From Vavraia culicis subsp. floridensis (taxonomy: Eukaryota; Microsporidia; Pleistophoridae), in the NCBI RefSeq assembly GCF_000192795.1, contig NW_007360625.1, positions 23,373-87,372 on the forward strand: 64,000 nt of DNA. The letters run 5' to 3'. Position 1 is the stretch's first letter. The number at the start of each line of letters is the position of its first letter. Below, in pieces: positions 31,887 through 42,536 of the stretch. The notes under the pieces are model-generated. The model worked only from the letters and a program-made list of their open reading frames with translations, was not told where the DNA came from and did not search any database. The position numbers were made by a program, and so were the translations under genes.

Positions 31887-32917
31887 AGACTAGATGAATT
31901 TGCAGATTCGGCAAGTTCTATCTACAGCGAGTTAAGGAGGAGATGGAATGCTTAACATTAATTAAAGAGCGTACACTCTTCATCTTTGGAAGCAAACGGG
32001 CGTGATATTTACGAGTTATGCACAACATATCTCGGCGGTATAACCAGCTGATCTGTTCCAATAAAATACGGTGCAAATCACTTGAACCTCAGAAGATATA
32101 TCTGATACATTTTTATACGTGATTGAACAGTTTAACGTCACAAATGAGGAGCGCTTTCGTAGCCATAGTAGGTGTTACTGTACAAATGCCCGTTTTAAAT
32201 ACTAAGCAGCAGGAACAAATGGAAAAGTAAACTGCAATCACCCTTTTTCTAGCAGAAGAGTAGACACCAGGTAATACGTAATTCATAATAAATTTGTACC
32301 AATCCTGACAATACTTATATAGCAGATCGAACAGCAACCGTTTGGTCTATTTTTGTCTTTCTAACAGGTGCCAAGAATGATCGTGTAATTGAGTGTTAAC
32401 TATATCACACATGTGACAAGTGCTGCGACCACTAATAAATCACGAACAAGCAAATAAAAGCATACAATGATATATCTACGTGCTTGCACACCTGATTCGT
32501 TCATTATAGCGTATTTTTTACCTTTCAATCACAAGAAGAACGTGATACATGGCTTGGTAGTGTTTAAACAGGCAAGATGCGTGTAATATTATAATTTTGA
32601 GGAACGTTTCACTGATTTTAAGAGAAGGAACGAACACCAATCAATTCCGCCCAATGAGTCGTACGAGTACGAATACAACACAATAATACACTTCTACACA
32701 TGGTATGCCCATAAAATATGGTCGTATCATGTTATTACTAACGTTGTAAACGTTAATTTATTTACAACTGGTAATCAAATACGGTAAAATAATCCACAAT
32801 TATGTATTAAAGCTGTTCTTCGATGCTAATTAGCTTTGTTGGTAGGATAGAAGCATCGTTTTGCAGCAACAGTTCATAGCCTAGCAAAACATGCATCATA
32901 TAATTAATATCAGCCCT
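31887..32917. other. Intergenic, nothing recognised
   Basis: About 1 kb of AT-rich sequence after the permease. No supported frame or repeat. Confidence 0.55.
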
Positions 32918-33034
32918 TTAAAATGATGGTCCTATCCTGTGCGCCCTCTCCCATAAAGGATCTCTATCGCTTGATACTATTAAATCGCCTAGTAAGATTG
33001 CTATTATAGTTAAACCGATTGCAAGAACAAGCAT
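32918..33034 (-). CDS. Possible 38-residue membrane microprotein
   Basis: A short minus-strand ATG frame encodes a hydrophobic start (MLVLAIGLTIIAILLGDLIV) and a polar end (SSDRDPLWERAHRIGPSF). AAATTTAC lies just before the ATG. Subunits such as Ost4 are of this size, but the sequence does not match what I know of Ost4. It could be a chance frame in AT-rich DNA. Confidence 0.22.
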   Translation of the reverse strand: MLVLAIGLTIIAILLGDLIVSSDRDPLWERAHRIGPSF

Positions 33035-33213
33035 CGTAAATTTATCTTTTTGTCTTTTTTATACTTTCTCGGTAAATATGAAACAGTACGTAACAAATCC
33101 TATAAGAAAACAAGAATAATTGATGAACGTGAACATATCAGCTAACAGTAGTACCACATATTCCACAAAATTTATGTTAATTTGTTTTTTTGTAATTGGT
33201 CATGTACTACGCA

Positions 33214-33405
33214 GATATTTCCTGTTGCTCAATTATTTTGGATGTTCTGCTAGGTACCGCCTGATTACACAACACGATATTTCCTGTTACTCAATTATTT
33301 TGGATGTTCTGCTAGGTATCGCCTGATTACACAACACGATATTTCCTGTTGCTCAATTATTTTGGATGTTCTGCTAGGTACCGCCTGATCACACAACACG
33401 ATATT
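33214..33405 (+). repeat. 62-bp direct repeat, three copies
   Basis: Three head-to-tail copies start at 33214, 33276 and 33338, each beginning GATATTTCCTGTT and ending ACACAACAC, followed by a 6-base partial copy. Differences are limited to single substitutions (GCTC/ACTC, GTACC/GTATC, GATTA/GATCA). The 62-bp unit is not a multiple of three, so it is unlikely to be coding. The near identity implies recent expansion. Confidence 0.95.
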
Positions 33406-34064
33406 GTGCTATTGCCAGAATATATTTCAAGAAATGGTGATCCTTTGCTGCATATCGATGTTAACTAAAATTATTACTCTCCATGTCAACTTTAAATGAA
33501 CCGTTTTCCTTAACAATGGTGCGAACTAAAGACTTCCCTTCCGGTGCCACACAGGGATGGATAGAAATTCATATCCGCCGTTTGAACAAAAAACTCTGCT
33601 AAATATTGGCATGAGAAGAAAGATGTACGCTATAGGCACTGGTATTAGATTGGAGCAACGAATGAAGCACAGGTACTGTTGAACAAAAACGGTTGGTGTT
33701 TCAGCTTGTGATAAAACGAAGAGATGAATCAAATACAGCCTAACAAAATGTATAAAATTATGTATGAATCGAATGTTGTTACGTGTTAACTTGTAGGGTG
33801 AATACACAGAAGGTATACATTGTACATACCAAGCATACTTGCTGTATAATGTGATCCACTTGGATCACAGATACATTTACCAGATTTATCAGTAATCACT
33901 AATACGATTTATTACACTCTTCTATTTTCAACTACCGCGCAGCAAACCATCAACAAATGCACCTATTACTTCGTTTACACCACATAACAAACCATAATTA
34001 GTACGATTTATCACCCATTCTCGTTTTCAATATTATACCACATTTTATTTTCAAATCATCTCTT
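33406..34064. other. Intergenic, nothing recognised
   Basis: The minus-strand frame here (33526-33807) has no ATG at its start and no family similarity. The remainder is AT-rich. Confidence 0.5.
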
Positions 34065-34069
34065 CCCCC
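34065..34069 (+). promoter_or_regulatory. CCCCC start signal
   Basis: TCTTCCCCCA immediately precedes the ATG at 34071, with an ATTTTATTTTC stretch 20 bases further upstream in place of a perfect AAATTTTT. Confidence 0.5.
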
Positions 34070-34070
34070 A

Positions 34071-34325
34071 ATGGAACACATATTTGCCCTTGGCAACAGG
34101 CTAAAACCAAAAGCAAAGACCATAAATCTAGAACAAGCTAAAGAACAGCTGAAATCAAACAAGATCGATACATTATACATTGATATACACAAGCTAGAAT
34201 GTATTACCGAGTTTCTGTACAGGGTGAACGGTGATATGCTCGTTTCTACCATTTTTATGGATGGTGGTATAAAGGGAAAGAAAGCTGTGAGATTGGAATA
34301 TTGCTATGAGGATATTTACTATTAG
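34071..34325 (+). CDS. Small protein of unknown function
   Basis: This 84-residue soluble protein (MEHIFALGNRLKPKAKTINL at the start) is one I do not recognise. A helix (EQAKEQLKSNKIDTLYIDIH) is followed by mixed strands ending RLEYCYEDIYY. There is no signal peptide, membrane segment or Cys cluster. The CCCCC run one base before the ATG is the main reason to accept it as a gene; codon composition also looks ordinary. Confidence 0.55.
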   Translation: MEHIFALGNRLKPKAKTINLEQAKEQLKSNKIDTLYIDIHKLECITEFLYRVNGDMLVSTIFMDGGIKGKKAVRLEYCYEDIYY

Positions 34326-34672
34326 TACGGGTTGTTGGACATTCATCTCCTTACGCACGATTCATATTACGGAGTACCTGTCCGTCAATCATTGTTCTTC
34401 CATATTTCACCTCATTCCATGCATAAATAATTCATTTTTTAACAATGAATGGAATGATCTACAAAAACCATGAGGGATGTTTGATTAAACTGTTTCACAA
34501 CAATGCATAATCAAAGAACACGATTAGGTGTAAGTCGGTAATTCAGTTGAACGCAAAAAACTAAATCTATTCTACCTCAACTCTTCACCTCGTTACAAGC
34601 AGTAATTCGATTTAGTACTCAGTTCATCTCCAGCACCATTTATGCTAAATTAAAAGGCTTTAAATGTCAACA
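34326..34672. other. Intergenic, nothing recognised
   Basis: About 350 bases of AT-rich spacer with no supported feature. Confidence 0.5.
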
Positions 34673-35002
34673 TCAAATAATAATGCTCTTTACAGCACTG
34701 CCTAAAGATAAATAAATCGTTCTGTACACATCATTTGAGTAGAAGACAGAATTAATGCATAATTCACACAGGTATTCGTTTTTGTTGTAGTTACGGGCCC
34801 TGAATATAAATAAAGCGCCCTCCTGTATTATCACCTGCAGAATAAAGCAAATATGCTGCAAAGCGTATTCGTTGGTGTACATCGATTTGGCGTAGCTTCT
34901 TTTCAAATCGTAAATGTTCTTTTCTCCTACAGGTACGGTAACACGAATTGTTCACCCGTGTTGCAAGGATAACACGGTCTTGCACTTAAATCCTATTTTC
35001 AT
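34673..35002 (-). pseudogene. Possible ubiquitin-fold protein gene interrupted by one in-frame TGA
   Basis: From the ATG at 35002 the frame reads 16 codons (MKIGFKCKTVLSLQHG), meets TGA at 34954-34952, then stays open for 92 more codons to the stop at 34673. The post-stop part has the look of a ubiquitin-like fold: a second strand TIRVTVPVGEKN, a helix YDLKRSYAKSM, then ALFIFRARNYNKNEYLCEL and VYRTIYLSL, comparable to the LIFAGKQL and LHLVLRL strands of ubiquitin. No diglycine tail is present. This could be a decayed gene, a sequence error, a small unrecognised intron or readthrough. The fold assignment is tentative. Confidence 0.35.
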
Positions 35003-35600
35003 AGTACGGATGGTTATGCTTCGCATATTCTGCATAATTAATACATCCTTTTATGAAAATAAAATTTTTTTATGCACATATTGTCATGTGCAGTGTAACA
35101 ATCAGTGCATTGAACTGTTTACGAATGAAAAATAATTTTTAACGCATTTACGTACGGTTATGTACGGATTAATTGTAATTTATAATTTGGGAATAATAAA
35201 ATGGATAAAAAGTAATGCTGCACGTAATGATACTGTAAATTAGTAAATGAAAATCAGCATTAAAAAGATGAACGAGAAGAGGTGAATAAACGTATTCGTA
35301 GTAGAACGAGGAGATTGATGGTTTAAAATATTATTTTTATGTTTTATGCATTTTTTATATTTTATACCGCAAAATGCCATGATCACATGCAACAATAAAT
35401 ATGAAATAATAAATATTTGCTGTAAAGAGCAATTTCTAGTATTTTAGATCGTTTGGTACGTGGTACTGGGATGAAAAAGTGCATGAATTTAATTTGCAAT
35501 CACCGTTATTTAATAAACATACGTACAATTGTGCATAAATAAAATAGTAAGAATTGTAAACATTAATTTAAAGATTAACCTTCCATGCATAAATACATGA
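35003..35600. other. Intergenic, nothing recognised
   Basis: AT-rich sequence upstream of the repeat arrays. No supported frame. Confidence 0.5.
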
Positions 35601-35620
35601 TTATAGGAATAAGATAGAAT

Positions 35621-35730
35621 AGAAAGGATGGATAGTATGGAAAGGATGGATAGTATGGATAGGATGGAAAGGATGGATAGGATGGAAAGGATGGATAGTA
35701 TGAATAGGATGGATAGTATGGATAGGATGG
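35621..35730 (+). repeat. GGATGGATAGTATGGA-type degenerate array
   Basis: About 110 bases made of alternating GGATGGATAGTATGGA, GGATGGAAA and GGATAGGATGGA words. It is purine-rich on the plus strand and contains no C, a strong strand asymmetry. It directly abuts the 23-bp array. Confidence 0.9.
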
Positions 35731-35868
35731 TAATAAAAATACAAATAATACGGTAATAACAATACAAATAATACGGTAATAACAATACAAATAATACGGT
35801 AATAACAATACAAATAATACGGTAATAACAATACAAATAATACGGTAATAACAATACAAATAATACGG
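35731..35868 (+). repeat. 23-bp minisatellite, six copies
   Basis: Six head-to-tail copies of a 23-bp unit (TAATAACAATACAAATAATA then CGG) run from 35731 to 35868. Copies 2-6 appear identical and copy 1 has one substitution. Because 23 is not a multiple of three and the minus strand of the unit lacks stops in all frames, three overlapping minus frames stay open. Those frames are a by-product of the repeat, not evidence of a protein. Confidence 0.95.
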
Positions 35869-36100
35869 TAATAGAACAGGTCAAGACTCTAAAATTAATT
35901 AATTCAAAACGTGATAAATAATTTCTACGTTTTAAGAACGCATTAAAACAAGCATACGCCATGCATACAAATGCATAAATATATAATAATGCATGATAAC
36001 CGTGCTGTCACCCCCCTACTCCACACCAAAACCAACGATCACAAATATTTTAATTAAGATTTTCCCATTTTATATAAACACAACAATAAATCTCCTATCA

Positions 36101-36469
36101 ATGAGCACACGCTTCGTTCTCAGCTGTAGGCGGTGCAAGTGCAGGGTAAGTGAACACGCTGTACAAGCCATGCTGATATCAAATCCAAAGATTAAGTTAT
36201 TTTCAAGTGCACGGTGCATGAACGTGCTGATTGATCCACGAACGTACATTACAAGGACGTGCAAGTGTTTTATTAGAGAGATACTCTGCATAAATTGTGT
36301 ATCATGCGTGGGGTACCACGTGACACAGCCTTGCCTGTTCTGTCTGAGGAGGAACAGCAACGGCCATCTGTTCATGTTTAACTTTGGGAGTGTGAGGCAC
36401 ACGGAGCATAGGGAACAGGGGAGCATGGTAGTGGAGATAGAGAGGGAGGAGGAGATACGGTTGAGGTGA
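36101..36469 (+). CDS. FAM72-family zinc-binding protein
   Basis: This 122-residue protein matches the FAM72 family along most of its length. Shared features, in order, are VLSCRRCKCRVSEHAVQAML (family CKFCKQVLSSRGMKAVLL-like), a KIKLFSS segment, CKCFIREILCINC, VGYHVTQPC, CLRRNSNGHLFMFN and a following SVRHTE. The Cys pairs (CRRC, CKC, CINC, CLFC) should bind zinc as in Yippee/Mis18-like folds. In mammals FAM72A binds the uracil glycosylase UNG2; whether that holds here is unknown. The ATG at 36101 follows AAGATTTTCCCATTTTATATAAAC, giving TATA-like and CCC elements; the frame extends 36 codons upstream to another ATG (35993) without family similarity. The tail is acidic/basic and may be disordered. 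Confidence 0.85.
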   Translation: MSTRFVLSCRRCKCRVSEHAVQAMLISNPKIKLFSSARCMNVLIDPRTYITRTCKCFIREILCINCVSCVGYHVTQPCLFCLRRNSNGHLFMFNFGSVRHTEHREQGSMVVEIEREEEIRLR

Positions 36470-37393
36470 AGGGGTGTTGCGGTGTGGTATCAGTATGAGT
36501 GAATGTACTAGTAAATCTTTCAGATCAGGAAATGTTCTTTCAAGTTTATATTTTGGAGCAGGGCACTTCAACTAAATCGTATTTTGAACGAACTGTCACC
36601 AGGTCTTCTCAAAGTATGTCTTAGCTTATTTTCTAAAACACTGTGGATTAGAAACGGCTCCTTTACACCGTGTTACTCCTACCGCCAGTAAAACATGGCG
36701 TGTTGCAATGGGTGCATCAACAGCAATGCACAGCGATAATTCATGCGTTTTAAAACAATCTACCCGTTTCATTGCTTATCTTAGCCTATGTTCTAGCAAT
36801 CTCTTACAAATAGTTTTACCTGCCAGTACCACCACCACTCTTTCATTCCTGAACCGTACCAAATCACTTCCCTCATCAGAACGCTCTCCTAAGTAACACG
36901 CCAGTACGATGTTGCACAGTGAGCCATTACAAACACATAAAATGCTTTTCAAGCTCTTCCATCAATTCAGCAGCACATCCGTAAAATATTTTATCCCGTC
37001 CCACAATATCTAATGCTTTTCATGCTGCGTCACCAATCACAGCACATCACCGTATCAACATGGCATGAAAAATCATTTAATACATTATGTGTGCATAAAA
37101 ATGTTTTACAGGTGCTGAAACATCATTGATGATTTGTTCACGTGGTGAGATTAACATTGTATCATAAAAGGATGTGCTAGTGATGGAAAGAAAGTATGAT
37201 CACGGTGTATACATGCGCATTTATGTATTGCATAAAACAGTGTAACTCCAGTCATTCTACCGATAATGCAATGCAATACATCGCATGAATACGTACCATC
37301 CCACAATCAACCCCACACGAATCATCAACGCCCCTTCAATTCGTCCATTCTGTGATCCATCGAAGCACATAAACCGCACATAAAAGGAAGAAA
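36470..37393. other. Intergenic, nothing recognised
   Basis: About 920 bases. The minus-strand frame at 37257-37520 overlaps a better plus-strand frame and shows no similarity. Confidence 0.5.
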
Positions 37394-37561
37394 ATGCTTG
37401 CACATATTTTACTACACATAGTGCATTTATGGGGAAAGGGAGAGGAAGAAAAAGATGATGAAAACGGGGGAATGACACCTGTGTACGTGCTAGGATTCTT
37501 TCTGTTCCTGTTTGTAGCATTTTTTGTATTTCTTGTAATATTTTCGAAGAGGAACAGGTAA
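37394..37561 (+). CDS. 55-residue tail-anchored-type membrane protein, possibly exon 1 of a split gene
   Basis: This short ATG frame encodes a polar, acidic middle (GKGEEEKDDENGG) and a strong C-terminal membrane helix (VYVLGFFLFLFVAFFVFLVI) ending FSKRNR. The layout resembles Sec61-beta-type tail-anchored subunits, where a Gly/Pro segment precedes the helix (here GGMTPVYVLG), but I cannot confirm this. The stop lies inside AACAGGTAAGG, which is also a good 5' splice-site sequence. An open segment in another phase follows from 37755, so the gene may continue after an intron. No start signal is evident. Confidence 0.45.
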   Translation: MLAHILLHIVHLWGKGEEEKDDENGGMTPVYVLGFFLFLFVAFFVFLVIFSKRNR

Positions 37562-37754
37562 GGGCGGCACGGATGTGGGGTCGAGTTGTAAATATTGGCA
37601 GGTGTTCATTTTGTGTTTACGCACGCATAAGTTACGAGCGCATTAAATTTATGCTTTAAATTGAGATAGAAAGGAATGGCGTGCTTACGTGTATTGCACA
37701 AGAAAATGTTCTTAATTTACAATAGTTTTAATTAAATGCATTTATAAATGCTGA

Positions 37755-37967
37755 TTTTTTGGCACAACCCGCTTATTACAGGATGAGAGAGCTGTGATAA
37801 ATGTTGAAGGTGAGAAAGTATTCGATATGTGGTACTTTGATCATCCTTCATTGCCTAAATACGATATTTCATCCAATATTGGCGCAGTAGTACACATTCC
37901 ATACCACTACGTGGTCACCCAAGGAGTAGAGGATAGAACTGAACTACTCTTCCGAGCACCTTTCTGA
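37755..37967 (+). other. Open segment without its own start; possible exon 2 or decayed gene
   Basis: Seventy codons are open with gene-like composition (e.g. EKVFDMWYFDHPSLPKYD, then VVHIPYHYVVTQGVEDRT) but no ATG at the front. TTATTACAG at 37775-37783 and an AG at 37788-37789 could serve as 3' splice sites after the donor at 37556. Using the second AG would join the two frames in phase. Alternatively, an ATG at 37748 would enter this frame if the six-T run at 37755-37760 were one base shorter. Confidence 0.3.
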
Positions 37968-39091
37968 ACAATTACCTGTTCTCATAAGAACATTCTTAAT
38001 AGTCTGTCTGCCATATCGAAGATCATTCATACGAGTTGATGATAAAGTATATTGCTTTCATCCATAATTCATACTATTTTTAACTACTCCTTACATTTTA
38101 ATGTTCATATATGGCACTTAATTCCTATCTTATTCTCTTTTTTTCATTCAAATACGTTCACTTATCATCTAAAACACTTTAAAACACATTTTTATGGTCC
38201 TTTGAGACCAACCGTATATATTTACTTCCAGTTCATGAAGAAACTTAGCGCATTATCTCGCACAACATCTTCATGCACATCTTTATTACAATAAAAAGAT
38301 ATTTTGCAATCACAATGCTGATCCTAATGTAAGCCGTAACTTACGCGACACCATTTCTCAAGAGCACTCTGAGGAATTTTTATTCTCAGATTTGCAGATA
38401 AATGTGATCCGTGGCAATTTAACATCCAGTCAGGAAAGCGTATTCGATGCTCAACCTATTATTATTATTCCCAGAAGAGATGCCATATTGTTTCTCTCTC
38501 ATACCTTTCACAGAACGACCATTTTCTCCTGTCAATATCTGTCAGGCAATAGACAAACATGAACGTGCCACACGTATTTAATTAATGCAGCTCATCAGTT
38601 GCCCGATTAACAGCAACAATTTTCTAAAACAATGGAGGTGAATTGATGAAATTAACATATCTAAAATTGCTTGTCACACTTCTACCGATGCATGACAGCT
38701 AGACTATCTCACAACACAAATCGCTTTTTTGAATGACATGTCATTCGTAGTATGTTCGAATAGATCACAACATTATACCAACTCTTACTTTTGGTGAATA
38801 CTTCATTACTGTTAACATGACAGAGCAGTGATCTCAACGCAAGCGGTTTTAAATCGCTTTACTCTTAACAAAGATCTTAATTGTTCATATCAACAAATTT
38901 TCTGTTGCAATGGCGTTGATCATATGCAGGAGACACAATACATTGTGTTTAGATCGATAACATCATTCATGCTGTTACATGTCATTAATATGTTATAGAT
39001 TGCTTGAATACCATGAAAAATGAGACCTGAGATCATTACAATCATGAAAAAGAAATGATCAGCACCAGAATATCGAAAAATAACTTAACTT
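37968..39091. other. Intergenic, nothing recognised
   Basis: About 1.1 kb of AT-rich sequence. No supported frame or repeat. Confidence 0.5.
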
Positions 39092-41069
39092 TTACTTATA
39101 AAGCTCGAAAATGGTTTGTTCTTCATCGCACTCATCTGACCACTCGCATCGTTCCTTAAGAGATTTACATCTTGACGAAAAAAACTCACGGAGAATATGC
39201 GCCTCTTCTTCAGATATGTCAGAACTCTTATAACAGAACACAAGTACATCAAGCTGTTTGAACGTCTCAAAAACATTTTCGATCAAGTTATTTAGCAGTT
39301 CTGGCGAACTTTCAGACGACACCTGATTGTCTTTTGAAAGTATTGCTATTACATCTATCACCAGTTTCTTAATGTCAGCGAAAGCTTTAAAGTCTCCGTG
39401 TGATATAAGTTTGATTAGTTCTTCATAAGTTGAATCTACGCTAACATGAAGAGTGTGAAGTTTAAGATGCATTAAATTCTGTTCATTTGCGTCAACTTTT
39501 GCAGGTTGGCATTTATCATCATTTCGATTGGCGAAGCTATCAAATGATGACTGAATGGATCTACCATCTATGCGAAATTCTTTTAGCGTTTTTAAAGGTT
39601 CTATCGACCTCACCAGTTCATAAATGGTCAACTCAGAACTAACAAGGAGTTTTTCTATTGGACCTTTCAAATTGCTTAGTTGTCTATGTAGAATTCTTGG
39701 ACCAAAATACCAATTCGCAATACGAATTTCAAGATGTTTCAACATTTCGAACTTAATTATCATTTGCATGAGCTCTTCATCTACACACCAGCAATTTATT
39801 CTCAGTGTTTCTAACTTTTTCATTTGTATTCCACTGGTTAGCAAAGCATCCAACCTCAAATTACCACCGCCAGCATCAATTTCTAAAACTTTAAGGGCGG
39901 CAAAGTCTAGGTTAAATAAATTAGAAGCATCATTAACATAACAAATTAATACTAAATGCTTAAGTTCATTTCGGTTAATTTCCTTTAAAACTTAATAGCG
40001 AGCTTTAGATCAAAAATGTCAATTGATAAATACTCTGGTATAATATCATAACACTGAAAAGACGAAAGCAGCAGTTCACGGTTCTTTTCGCCTAGTGATA
40101 AACACCTTAGACCCCTTACTATTTGGTCACTGAGCATAACACTCGCATATTCACCCGTGTTTACCGTCAGATTGCGTAATTTTACGCACTTATTTAGATT
40201 GACTTTGATTATTATTGTTTGTTTATGTGCCAGAGGCGATAGAATAGGACGAAACCACCTGCACCTATTGAAACAGATATTCTCATATGATTCTCCAAAA
40301 GCTACCTCAATTTGTTTACATTGTTGCACAGTTTGCACAGTATCCTTGGAAGTGAGAAAAGTACATCCAATAAACATCAGACTTTCCAGTTTCATGTTAC
40401 TCACTTTCTCTAAGAATTCATCTGTTACAAACATATGCTTCACCTTAAGTGTTCGCAATTTTGGAAATTTTTCGAAATTTAGAAAATTCTGTAACATGTT
40501 ATAAGATTTACCGTTCACACTTGTATATATATGCGTCAAAAATAGAAGATACAGGTCGGTAATAAAATCAAATTTCTGCATTATATCACCGAGATTGACA
40601 TCAGATAAATTTCTTGACCATTTATGAACAACAATTGTCAAATTCACACGGTCGAATCGTTTTAAAATATCTTTTGCTTTTTCAATGCTTGATTTGTCAA
40701 TAAAAACTTTCAATCTCTCTCTTGGCTCAGAATTATCTTCCTGTTGAGCAGAAAAGTATAAGCTGAACTTCTCTGCCTCGTAGACAATTTGTATTGTCTT
40801 TGAAAGCTCGTGATAGAAGGTTTTCAAGTTCTCGTATTTCTCCATTGTTGCCCTCTCCAAAAGTGTCTCACAATCTGACAAGAGAAGACGTTCCACAATG
40901 TGGGCACACCTGAGATCCAAGTGTTCTTCAGGTTCATCCAGTAAGTGCTCAAGATCATACCTAAGTTCTTCTTCTGCGTACACATATTCTGAACCGTCAT
41001 CATCCTCTCCACCATCTATGTTGGCACATAACAATTGATGAATCAACAACAAGTTTCTAAAAAAATCAT
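39092..41069 (-). pseudogene. Leucine-rich-repeat protein gene broken by two one-base frameshifts
   Basis: Two long minus-strand frames (41052-39985 and 39991-39092) are one LRR gene of roughly 655 residues. Irregular LRRs run through both: FPKLRTLKVKHMFVTDEFLE, KLESLMFIGC, KCVKLRNLTVNTG, then ELKHLVLICYVND, FAALKVLEIDAG, KLETLRINCW and MLKHLEIRIANW. The C-terminus is acidic. The first frame has no ATG at its head; an ATG at 41069-41067 enters it only if the T7 run at 41059-41065 is one base longer. The frame breaks again at the T4 run 39987-39990, where one extra T would also join the halves. Both defects being missing T residues suggests sequencing undercall as much as true decay. TATAAAAGG lies 20 bases upstream of that ATG. 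The predicted N-terminus is hydrophobic, so secretion is possible. Confidence 0.7.
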
Positions 41070-41088
41070 GTGATTCACAGAATTCTTT

Positions 41089-41097
41089 CCTTTTATA
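41089..41097 (-). promoter_or_regulatory. TATA-like element of the LRR gene
   Basis: On the minus strand TATAAAAGG lies about 20 bases upstream of the ATG at 41069. It supports that ATG as the true start of the LRR gene. Confidence 0.4.
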
Positions 41098-42536
41098 GTT
41101 TTAAATTTGCAAAAATCACAATGAAATTCATTCTTATCAGTAAGTGCTTTTTTGACATCTCAAATATGAACAGTCATGTGATTAGAGGAGAATGCTAGTA
41201 TTAAATTGCGAATTTTTTGACACTGACAGTATTGCTGCACACATTTTTACAAGTTTAGTGTATTCTTTTCTTGTTTATGATATCGATCACACAAAATAGA
41301 CCTGCTTTTCTCATCAACCTGTTACAGAAAATGATAAACTAGTTGTTTGTGTGAACGAAGTATTCATGGTCAACACACTGTTGTTAATTGTGTGCACTTC
41401 GATAAGATGAAATAATATGATAATTGAAAAATAAAAGTATTGTTGAGTGATGAATACATTGCTGTTAAACACATGTTTTGCTTTTGATCAGAAAGCTCAT
41501 ATTGTGACTGTGTTGATCTACCTCACGAAAAGCTGAATGCTACATTACAATATGCAATTATCAATGCATTATCATATTTATGTTAAGTACAATGCATGTG
41601 CACCAGTTATATTATGTATGCTAATATCACTGTATTCCTTTTCCTGTTATCATTTCTACTCCAAATGAATTTCTTATCATCAAATCAATTCGAACAAATA
41701 TTGAACATAAATGTCATCAATGTTGATCAACTATTGTTAGCATAAAATGTCACCTGCATTTGTCTTTCTAACGTCGTAACTACTTAAAGCACTGTTTGAA
41801 GTGTTTTTTTGTGAGTTGCTGAGCAAACCGGTTGTAATGATCAGTACTCGTCTTCTTTATGTTATTCATACAATATTATAATCATGCAATGTGCTAGTAT
41901 TCTCAAGATAATCATGACATGATATTTTGTTGCCATTTCACAATCGATATTACGTGTTTTAGAGCCATGACACAATTGTTACTAAACTGGTATTTAATTA
42001 AAAATATTCTATCGTAACAACATATTTACATATGGTGGTTGACCAAGAATGAGCGCTAATCACCGTGGTCTTGATGACTATATTGCATCTTTTTGACAGG
42101 CAATAAGAAAAATTGTAAATGATGGTAACATAAAAATATTTAATGAGATATTATAGTGTGATCAATTTAATTGGCATTTATTATGCAAATATTTGTGTGA
42201 TTTTGCAGCAATTTTACAGCACAGCTGTTTTCTCTCAAATTGATATGCTATCAGCAAAAAGAAGAAAAAAATGTACCAATGTATTGAGAGATGAGGCTGA
42301 AGCTAAATAAAATAAGAAAACGATACAATACAGAACAACATCCTAAGTCTAGGGGTAATTATGGCAATGCTAGTGCAAGGAAACAACATATGTGATAGTA
42401 GCTCATTTTTTCACTAAAACTCGTTTACTTATATTCACACATTATAATATCCGAATAAACACACTTTTGTGGTCCGCTAGATCCGGTCATGACCACTAGA
42501 ATTTAGTTCAAAGGGAAAATTTGTCTTTCATCTTGC
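41098..42536. other. Large intergenic region
   Basis: About 1.4 kb of AT-rich sequence separates the LRR gene from the reverse-transcriptase remnant. I found no supported frame. Confidence 0.5.

Noticed and set aside
35510..35962. 150-codon minus-strand frame full of LLPYYLYCYY and ILSILS repeats, plus two overlapping minus frames
   Set aside because: It is produced by stop-free minisatellite units; all three minus frames are open, and the 23-bp period destroys any fixed protein repeat.
39985..39991. Programmed -1 frameshifting as the explanation for the LRR break
   Set aside because: The site AAGTTTTAAAG does not fit the X XXY YYZ slippery pattern in the relevant frame, and a second break at a T run upstream favours missing bases.
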